A DNA stretch of 64,000 nucleotides from CAVTWH01 sp963850915 (GTDB lineage Bacteria > Actinomycetota > Actinomycetes > Mycobacteriales > Micromonosporaceae), in NCBI GenBank assembly GCA_963850915.1, contig CAWKND010000012.1, positions 124,001-188,000 on the forward strand, in the 5' to 3' direction. The notes beneath the pieces are model-generated. The model was not told where the DNA came from. It did no database searches and saw only the letters and a program-made list of their open reading frames with translations. The position numbers and the translations under genes are program-made. This document shows positions 58,128-64,000 of this stretch, one piece after another (position 1 is the stretch's first letter; every line of letters starts with the position of its first letter).

Positions 58128-60410
58128 GTGCAGCGCTACACGCGGCTGCCCGGGTTGGCTTCGCTGCCCCGACGACAGCCGCGGCCACCACGAGGCCGCT
58201 CGATGCGAGCCGCCGGACGTGTGGCCGCCCGTAGGCTTACCGCCGCCACACTGGCGACGGTACTGGGCGCTGCGCTCGCCCTGGCACTCCCGACCGCCGC
58301 GGCCCACGCCGCCGCGCGACCACTGGCGCTGCGCTACGCGCTGACCGGCTACCTCGGCGTCGAGCAGGCCGGCGACACCCTGCTCAGCTGCGTTCCGGGT
58401 AGTGCGGCGGCCGGCGAGCCGTGCGCCGCGGCGCAGGCCGGTGGGCTGGTCGGCAACGACGACTTCACGATGTCGTACGTGGACACCGACGGCGCGCCGG
58501 GCACCTTCAACTCCAGTACCGCGCAGCTGATCGCCCCACCCGGTGCGGCCGTCGCGTTCGCCGGACTGTACTGGGGCGGCGATGCCGGTACCGGCAACGA
58601 CGCCGGGATCACCGGCTGCCGGAGCGCACCGTCGGCGAACCAGGTCACGGTGCCTCCCGCGCCGGGCCGGGCCGACCAGGTACTCGTCAATGTCGGCGGG
58701 AGTGGCTACGTCGGCGTCGGCGCCACCACGTTCGACACCCTGGCCAGCTCGCTCGGCGGCGGCACCTTCCAGGGCTTCGCCGACATCACCCGGCTGTTCG
58801 CCCACTACTCCGGCGGCAGCGCGGCCACCACGATCCCGGTTACCGTGGCCAACGCGCAGCTCGCCCAGGGGCGCAACTGCTCGGGTGGCTGGACGGTCCT
58901 GCTGGTCTACGCCTACCCCGGGCCGGAGCCGACCTACGCCCCCGGGTACCGCAGCCTGCAGCTCTTCGACGGGCTGGCCACCGCCGCGCCGGGGGCGCCG
59001 GTCTCGGCCGCCGCCACCGGCTTCCGGGTGGCCACCGACGGGGCGCCGGTCGCCGGCCAGGTCGGCCTGGTGCTCTACGACGGCGACCGCGGCAGCGCGG
59101 GCAGCCAGCTCAGCGTCAACGGGGTACCGGCCAGCGACGGCATCGGCGACTCGACGGTCGCCGGCAGCGGGTACGGCGTACCGATGACCGCGGTCGGCGC
59201 GGTGAACCCCAGCTACGGCAACGATCTCGGGTACGACTCGCGGGTGGTCGACCTGCCGGACGGCGCGCCGGCCCCGGGCGTGACGGGCGCGAGTGCGAGC
59301 GTGGCTGCCGGCGCCGGCCAGTTGACCGTCGGTGCGCTGGCGCTCGTGTCGCGGGTGGATCCACTGCTCGCCATCGCCCGTACGGTGACCCGGGCGGACG
59401 GCTCCGATCCGGCCAACATCAACCTGACCCCGGGTACCCGGCTGCGGTACAGCCTGCAGCTGCAGGCGCTGGTGCCGATCACCGGACTGGCACTCACCGA
59501 CCCGCTGCCGGCCGGGCTGACTCCGGTGGACGCCTCGCTGACCCTCGACGGCGCGCCGGTACCGCCCGGTGCCGGTTCACTGGCCGGCGGTACCGCCACG
59601 CTGGCACTGCCGGTACTGGCCCCGGGTACACCGACGGTGCTGAGTTACGACGTGACCGTGGCGGCCACGGCACCTGCCGGGGTACCGCTGGTCAGCCGGG
59701 CTGAAGTGCACTACACGGCCGGCGGGGCGGCGCTGAGCGGGTACTCACCGCAGGTCAGCGTGCTGGCCAACCGGGTGGACCTGGCACTGACGCAGACCGC
59801 CAACGCGCCGAAGGTGGCACCGGGACAGCCGGCGCTGGTGACGATCACGGTACGCAACCAGGGGCCGGTACCCGCCTCCGGCGTGACCGTGGCCGACCCG
59901 GTACCGCCGGGACTCGTGGTCATCTCCGCCAGCACGGCCCAGGGCAGCTACGACGCGGCCAGTGGCGCCTGGTCGGTCGGGGCACTGGCCCCCGCCGCCT
60001 CTGCGGTGCTGAAGCTGACCATCGGCCCCGGCTCGCCACCGACCACAGCGCCTTCTGCCGTAGGTACCCCCACGGTTGCTCCCACGGCCACGGCCGATGC
60101 CGCCCCACCGACCTGGGCGGTGACGAACACCGCGGAGATCAGCGGGGCCGACCAGCCGGACGTCGACTCGCTGCCCGGCGACGGCCTGGCCGGCGAGGAC
60201 GACCAGGCGAGCGTGGCGCTGAGCGTCACCGGGCTCGCGCCGGTCGCCTCGGCTGATCCGAGCCCGGACGGCATCCTGGCCGGCGCGGCCCGCCCGGCCG
60301 AGTTGCGGGTCAACAACGTCATCACGGTGCTCGCCGCGCTGCTCGGCGCCGCGCTGATCCTGATCGGCGGGATGGTCCTGGTCTCCGCCCGCCGCCGGCA
60401 CCGCTACTAA
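58128..60410 (+). CDS. Secreted surface protein with DUF11 repeats and C-terminal anchor
   Basis: A 760-residue protein: signal helix at about residues 38-58 (ATLATVLGAALALALPTAAAHA), an N-terminal lectin- or DUF3344-like region with AFAGLYWGGDAG and WTVLLVYAYPG, then two or more DUF11 beta-sandwich repeats (RYSLQLQALVPITGLALTDPLPAGLTPVDASL; ITVRNQGPVPASGVTVADPVPPGLV), and a C-terminal helix with RRRHRY. DUF11 proteins are cell-surface or sporulation-envelope structures. TACGCT 6 nt before GTG 58128 (leaderless). Follows the PLP enzyme by 45 bp. Confidence 0.85.
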   Translation: MQRYTRLPGLASLPRRQPRPPRGRSMRAAGRVAARRLTAATLATVLGAALALALPTAAAHAAARPLALRYALTGYLGVEQAGDTLLSCVPGSAAAGEPCAAAQAGGLVGNDDFTMSYVDTDGAPGTFNSSTAQLIAPPGAAVAFAGLYWGGDAGTGNDAGITGCRSAPSANQVTVPPAPGRADQVLVNVGGSGYVGVGATTFDTLASSLGGGTFQGFADITRLFAHYSGGSAATTIPVTVANAQLAQGRNCSGGWTVLLVYAYPGPEPTYAPGYRSLQLFDGLATAAPGAPVSAAATGFRVATDGAPVAGQVGLVLYDGDRGSAGSQLSVNGVPASDGIGDSTVAGSGYGVPMTAVGAVNPSYGNDLGYDSRVVDLPDGAPAPGVTGASASVAAGAGQLTVGALALVSRVDPLLAIARTVTRADGSDPANINLTPGTRLRYSLQLQALVPITGLALTDPLPAGLTPVDASLTLDGAPVPPGAGSLAGGTATLALPVLAPGTPTVLSYDVTVAATAPAGVPLVSRAEVHYTAGGAALSGYSPQVSVLANRVDLALTQTANAPKVAPGQPALVTITVRNQGPVPASGVTVADPVPPGLVVISASTAQGSYDAASGAWSVGALAPAASAVLKLTIGPGSPPTTAPSAVGTPTVAPTATADAAPPTWAVTNTAEISGADQPDVDSLPGDGLAGEDDQASVALSVTGLAPVASADPSPDGILAGAARPAELRVNNVITVLAALLGAALILIGGMVLVSARRRHRY

Positions 60411-60456
60411 CCCTTTGTGCCCCGGTGCGCCACGGGGCCCGCTCTCTGCGATCGCG

Positions 60457-61191
60457 TCAGGGCAGACAGGAACACGTCATCATCTGGGAGATGACTGACC
60501 AGATCACCGTGCTACCGCCCAGTGCGCAAATTCCGGTCACCGAGAATGCGAGCCACGACTTTCCACTCCGCTGAAGCGCGTAAAGGCCAATGACCAGGAG
60601 TACCGGGAGCATCAATTCGGCGGCACCCTGCGCAATGCGAGTCTGATCAACAAAACCGTACGACACCGCAGCGCGGACGCTGTCGAAAAGTTGGTATGCC
60701 CCCTGCCCGGCGAGAAGACCGAGCGCGGCCCCGCCAGCGATGGCCCCGAGCAGGCGGGGTGCCCGACCGATCGCGTAGCCGAGTACCCCCAGCGCTACGC
60801 CGGCGCCGACTGAGGCAAGCAGCCAGAGTGCGGCGACTTCGAACGCCGAACGGAGACCGCTGTCCGCGTTTGAACTGCCGTCGAGGCTTACGCCAAGATC
60901 CCAGCGTCGGCTCACGGCCAAGGTCAAGACGTAGTAGGAGATCGTCGCAAGGACCAGGGTGGCCGCCGCGGTCAACGCGCCAGCCCGCGGCGATCGCGCG
61001 CAACGCCCGGCGGCCAAGGCTGCCAGTCCCCAGGAAAATCCGGAGCTGACCAGCGGCAGCAGTGCCAGCCCCAGGTCATTGGTCAGCGCGTCGACCAGGA
61101 ACGCAGTCGCGCCAAGGCAGATACCCAGTGCGCCGAAGATGACATGGCGACCGCGCGGACCATTCGCAACCGCCAGGCTCTGCTCAACCAT
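60457..61191 (-). CDS. Polytopic membrane protein (DUF6518-like)
   Basis: A 244-residue protein with about seven helices (HVIFGALGICLGATAFLVDAL, LGVLGYAIGRAPRLLGAIAGGAALGLLAG, MLPVLLVIGLYALQRSGKSWLAF) and a Cys-Ser-Cys-containing C-terminus (MMTCSCLP). It resembles the DUF6518 membrane proteins of actinobacteria (weak, from general layout). Convergent with the DUF11 gene, same direction as the TetR gene upstream. Function unknown. Confidence 0.7.
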   Translation of the reverse strand: MVEQSLAVANGPRGRHVIFGALGICLGATAFLVDALTNDLGLALLPLVSSGFSWGLAALAAGRCARSPRAGALTAAATLVLATISYYVLTLAVSRRWDLGVSLDGSSNADSGLRSAFEVAALWLLASVGAGVALGVLGYAIGRAPRLLGAIAGGAALGLLAGQGAYQLFDSVRAAVSYGFVDQTRIAQGAAELMLPVLLVIGLYALQRSGKSWLAFSVTGICALGGSTVIWSVISQMMTCSCLP

Positions 61192-61249
61192 CGTCAGCTT
61201 GCAGCCCCTCCACGCCTGGTTCGCCGCGGCACCGTCGTCAGGACGTGGA

Positions 61250-61972
61250 TCAGCGGGCGGTGATGGTGTTGACGTGCCGGTGCAGGTACTCGCGGATCAG
61301 CGCCTTGGCCTCGGCCAGTACCGCCGGGTCGCCCTCGACCGCGCGGCGGAACGCCAGCTTGATCAGGGCGTCGGCCGCCTCGACCGCGATGGCCAGCGCG
61401 AAGTGCAGGCGCGGGCCGGCTGCCGCGCCGAAGTGGTCGACCAGCAGGTTGGCCAGCTGCTCGGCGATGATCGTGTTGTTGTCCCGCTCGTCGTCGAGCA
61501 GGTGGACGTCGACCACGTCGCCGAAGTGCAGGGTACGGAAGCCGGGTACCTCGCGGTGCATGGCGATGTACTCGTCGATGCCCGCGTCCACGCCCTCCCA
61601 CCAGTGGCCGAACTGCTGCTCGGCGAAGCGGGTGGACAGCCGCTGCAGGTACGCGTCGAGGTTGCGCAGGGTGAGTGCCTGCACGATGGCCCGCTTGTCC
61701 GGGAAGAACTGGTAGACCGAGCCGATCGCCACCCCTGCCCGCTCGGCGAGCAGGGTGGTGGTGAGCTGCTCGTACCCGATCTCGTCGACGAGTTCGGCGC
61801 AGGCGTCCAGCATCCGCTGTACGCGCGCGACGCTGCGGCCCTGAACAGGTACCCGGCGCAGCGGGCCGGCGACGTTGGCTCGCTCCGATGAGGAGGTGCC
61901 GACCCGCAGCACGGCGGCACCGTCCCACGGCGTGGAGGCCGAACCAATATCCGTGGGAGCCTGTGTCGTCAC
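61250..61972 (-). CDS. TetR/AcrR-family regulator
   Basis: A 240-residue regulator. The HTH is in LLAERAGVAIGSVYQFFPDKRAIVQAL, preceded by a long N-terminal extension; the C-terminal ligand domain follows, with DEYIAMHREVPGFRTLHFGDV. GTG 61972 and GTG 62008 are both possible starts; the former has GAGGAG 13 nt upstream. It is divergent from the lactone oxidase gene (208 bp between starts), and a palindrome at 62135 suggests it controls that gene. Ligand unknown. Confidence 0.85.
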   Translation of the reverse strand: MTTQAPTDIGSASTPWDGAAVLRVGTSSSERANVAGPLRRVPVQGRSVARVQRMLDACAELVDEIGYEQLTTTLLAERAGVAIGSVYQFFPDKRAIVQALTLRNLDAYLQRLSTRFAEQQFGHWWEGVDAGIDEYIAMHREVPGFRTLHFGDVVDVHLLDDERDNNTIIAEQLANLLVDHFGAAAGPRLHFALAIAVEAADALIKLAFRRAVEGDPAVLAEAKALIREYLHRHVNTITAR

Positions 61973-62090
61973 TTGGCCGCCACTCCTCTCGCGGGTCGCG
62001 GGACCCACTGGCCCCGCTGGCGTTCAAATCTACCCAAAGTAACGACTGCGTAGCGTTCCCGCAGCGACCATTTCCCAGTCTTGCTGCGGG

Positions 62091-62157
62091 ATTCCAGTCT
62101 TGGCACCGGATTCCCGCCTTGACACCACGTGTAAGTGAACGGTACTCACGTTATCCT
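62091..62157 (+). promoter_or_regulatory. Candidate TetR operator and promoter of the lactone oxidase gene
   Basis: GTGAACGGTACTCAC (62135-62149) has perfect GTGA/TCAC arms. TATCCT at 62152-62157 is a -10 just after it, so the bound repressor would block RNA polymerase. Two 17-bp direct repeats (ATTCC-G-CTTG-CACC, 62091-62107 and 62110-62126, 14 of 17 identical) lie upstream. Confidence 0.55.
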
Positions 62158-62180
62158 GTACACCCAGCGGAGAGGGAGCC

Positions 62181-63473
62181 ATGAACTGGACGAACTGGGC
62201 GGGAAACCAACGGGGTACCGCCGCACGGGTACTCCGGCCGGCCAGCACCGCCGAGGTGGCTGACGCGATCCGTACCGCCCACGCCGACGGGCTCACCGTC
62301 AAGGCGGTCGGGTCGGGGCACTCGTTCACCGGCGCCGCGATCACCGACGGGGTACGCCTGGATCTCGGCGCGCTGGCCACGCCGGTACGGGTGGACCGGG
62401 CGGCGCGCCTCGTCACGGTACCGGCCGGGATGCCGTTGCACGCGCTCAACCCGCTGCTGGCCGGTTACGGACTCGCCCTGCCCAACCTCGGCGACATCGA
62501 CGCGCAGACAATCTCCGGGGCGATATCCACCGGTACCCACGGAACTGGCGCGAAACTCGGCTGCCTCTCGACGTTCATCGAGGCGCTGACCCTGGTCACC
62601 GGCGACGGCTCGGTCCTGACCTGCGATGCCGAGCAGCACCCGGACATCTTCCAGGCGGCCCGGGTCGGCGTCGGCGCGGTCGGCGTACTCACCGAGGTCA
62701 CCCTGCGCTGCGTGGACGCGTTCGTCCTGCGTGCCCGGGAAGAGCCGGACACGGTCACCAACGTCTTCGCCGGCCTGACCGAGCACGTCGAGGGCAACGA
62801 CCACTTCGAGCTGTACTGGTTCCCCTACACCGACCGGGTGCAGACCAAGCGCAACAACCGGGTACCCGCCTCGGACCAGCCACTGAACCGGTTCCGTGGC
62901 TGGCTGGACGACGACTTCCTCTCCAACACGGTGCTCTCCGGTGCCTGCCGGCTCGGCCGTCGCTTCCCCGCGACCATCCCGACGATCGCCGGCATCGAGG
63001 CCCGGGCGCTCTCCGCGCGTACCTACACGGCCCCGTCGTACCAGGTGTTCTGCACGCCGCGGAAAGTGCGCTTCGTGGAGATGGAGTACGGCCTGCCGCG
63101 AGCCGCACTGCCGGAGGCGTTCCGGGCCCTGCGCGCCATTGTGGACGCGCTGCCGTTCAAGGTGGCGCTGCCGGTGGAGATGCGGGTCAGCGCCGCCGAC
63201 GACATCTGGCTCTCGCACGGGTACGGGCGCGACAGCGGGTACCTGGCCATCCACCAGTACGTCGGGATGCCCTTCGAGCCGTACTTCCGCGCCTTCGAAC
63301 AGGTCTGTACCGACCTGGGTGGCCGGCCGCACTGGGGGAAGATGAACTGGCGTACGGCTGCCGACCTGCGGCCGGCGTACCCCCGGTTCGACGAGTTCCT
63401 GGCGGTACGCGACACCGTCGACCCGGATCGGGTCTTCGCCAACGAGTACACCCGCCGGATCTTCGGCGACTGA
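62181..63473 (+). CDS. D-arabinono-1,4-lactone oxidase family FAD enzyme
   Basis: A 430-residue aldonolactone-oxidase-type flavoprotein (MNWTNWAGNQRGTAARVLRPAST; GSGHSFTGAAITDG with the FAD-linking His; GDIDAQTISGAISTGTHGTG; FELYWFPYTDRVQTK; C-terminal RPHWGKMNW). It oxidises sugar lactones or sugar alcohols with O2. It is a different branch from aldO at 35.3 kb. GGAGAGGGAG precedes ATG 62181. The TetR gene is divergent, and topA is convergent downstream. Confidence 0.92.
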   Translation: MNWTNWAGNQRGTAARVLRPASTAEVADAIRTAHADGLTVKAVGSGHSFTGAAITDGVRLDLGALATPVRVDRAARLVTVPAGMPLHALNPLLAGYGLALPNLGDIDAQTISGAISTGTHGTGAKLGCLSTFIEALTLVTGDGSVLTCDAEQHPDIFQAARVGVGAVGVLTEVTLRCVDAFVLRAREEPDTVTNVFAGLTEHVEGNDHFELYWFPYTDRVQTKRNNRVPASDQPLNRFRGWLDDDFLSNTVLSGACRLGRRFPATIPTIAGIEARALSARTYTAPSYQVFCTPRKVRFVEMEYGLPRAALPEAFRALRAIVDALPFKVALPVEMRVSAADDIWLSHGYGRDSGYLAIHQYVGMPFEPYFRAFEQVCTDLGGRPHWGKMNWRTAADLRPAYPRFDEFLAVRDTVDPDRVFANEYTRRIFGD

Positions 63474-63511
63474 CCAGCCGCCGGTCGGCCGCGCGGGCTG
63501 GCCGGGTGGGC

Positions 63512-64000
63512 CTACTCCGCGGTGCTGGTCGCCTTGCGGGGCGCCGCCTTCTTCGCCGGGGCCGCCTTCTTGGCCGTGGTACCGGTGGCCTTCGCCGCTG
63601 ATGTGGCCTTGGCGGTCGTGGTCTTCGCCGCGGTCGACGTCGCCGCCGAGGTCTTCTTCGCCGCCGCCTTCTTGGCTGGCGCCTTCTTCGCCGTTGCCTT
63701 CTTCGCGGGCGCGGTGTCGCCGTCGGCTGTTGCCGGCGCGGCCTTCGCGGGGGGCCCGCTTCTTCGGCTCGACCGGCCCCTTGGCGCGCTTCTCCGACAG
63801 CATCTCCGACGCCTGCTCCAGGGTCAGCGCCTCGGTTGTCTGGCCGCGCCGCAGGGACGCGTTGTACTCGCCGTCGGTCACGTACGGCCCGAACCGGCCG
63901 TCCTTGATGACCAGCGGCTTCTCGGTGACCGGGTCGTTGCCCATCTCACGCAGCGGTGCGGCCGCTGCCCGGCGCTGGCGACCCTTGGGGGCGGCCAGCA
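63512..64000 (-). CDS. topA: DNA topoisomerase I, C-terminal end (frame broken near 63760)
   Basis: The 3' end of topA, entering the window from the right. Visible: PLREMGNDPVTEKPLVIKDGRFGPYVTDGEYNASLRRGQTTEALTLEQASEMLSEKRAKGPVEPKKRAP, the C-terminal topoisomerase repeat, followed by a Lys/Ala tail rich in A-A-K-K that ends in ATSTAE and TAG 63512. One extra base in the G/C run near 63752-63762 shifts the frame; a single-base correction gives an uninterrupted tail. The tail is typical of actinobacterial topA and helps processivity. Gene continues to the right. Confidence 0.88.

Noticed and set aside
62151..63944. Long open frame antisense to the lactone oxidase
   Set aside because: It is a continuation of the frame-shifted topA tail read into the opposite strand of a well-supported flavoprotein; high-GC DNA gives such long antisense frames often.

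Overview
The window comes from a very GC-rich actinobacterium. Mycothiol synthase (mshD), GlnR, F420-type luciferase-like enzymes, a Ku/LigD end-joining set and the fused MFS-dTMP kinase all point to Actinobacteria. The frequent GTAC-containing codons and the gene order (glnR-mshD-pstSCAB, and topA/tmk/holB/ricT nearby) fit the Micromonosporaceae, though the genus is inferred, not proven. Nearly all genes are housekeeping or conserved accessory genes. I see no prophage, insertion sequence or CRISPR array.

Layout. 0-2.7 kb: YgfZ, a Nur-like Fur regulator, a nitrobindin-like protein, a 34-residue membrane ORF and a DsrE-like protein. 2.7-7.4 kb: a secreted-domain membrane protein, a CysA2/SseC-type thiosulfate sulfurtransferase operon preceded by a leaderless Cys-ending leader peptide, a DUF2993 protein and a polytopic membrane protein. 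7.7-14 kb: glnR, mshD and pstSCAB with PHO boxes. 14-19.4 kb: two tandem paralogous membrane proteins created by a duplication that left a NUDIX gene scar, the intact NUDIX gene, an oxidoreductase and an NTF2-like protein. 19.4-22.1 kb: pit, DUF47 and ppk2, with a triple PHO box. 22-30.9 kb: a phosphodiesterase-like protein, DUF402, an internally deleted Uma2, a DinG-type helicase, an AI-2E-type permease, a GroES-like protein, a PrsW protease and a FUSC protein. 31-34.2 kb: split LigD polymerase and ligase divergent from Ku. 34.3-38.8 kb: scramblase-like protein, alditol oxidase, acyl-CoA ligase and a secreted protein. 39-44.3 kb: several genes with frameshifts or an in-frame stop. 44.4-50.4 kb: VOC protein, DUF1990, tRNA-Thr(CGT), phosphoesterase, DoxX, an NAD(P)-binding protein and an LLM-hemerythrin fusion. 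50.5-56.7 kb: ricT, WXG100-like pair, EbfC, holB and MFS-tmk. 56.8-64 kb: PLP aldolase/racemase-like protein, DUF11 surface protein, membrane protein, TetR, lactone oxidase and the 3' end of topA.

Two themes link the genes. First, phosphate and nitrogen control: GlnR, the PHO-box-controlled high-affinity Pst and low-affinity Pit systems, and polyphosphate metabolism (PPK2) lie within 15 kb. Second, promoter architecture: at least 22 genes show a TANNNT hexamer exactly 6-8 nt before an ATG or GTG, the signature of leaderless transcription. In two places (2.3 kb and 33.1 kb) divergent -10 hexamers share two bases, giving extremely compact bidirectional leaderless promoters.

Quality caveat: single-base indels break otherwise intact frames at about 39.7, 40.0-40.15, 41.19, 41.89, 51.65 and 63.76 kb, mostly in G/C runs. 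Some or all of these may be sequencing errors instead of real pseudogenes.
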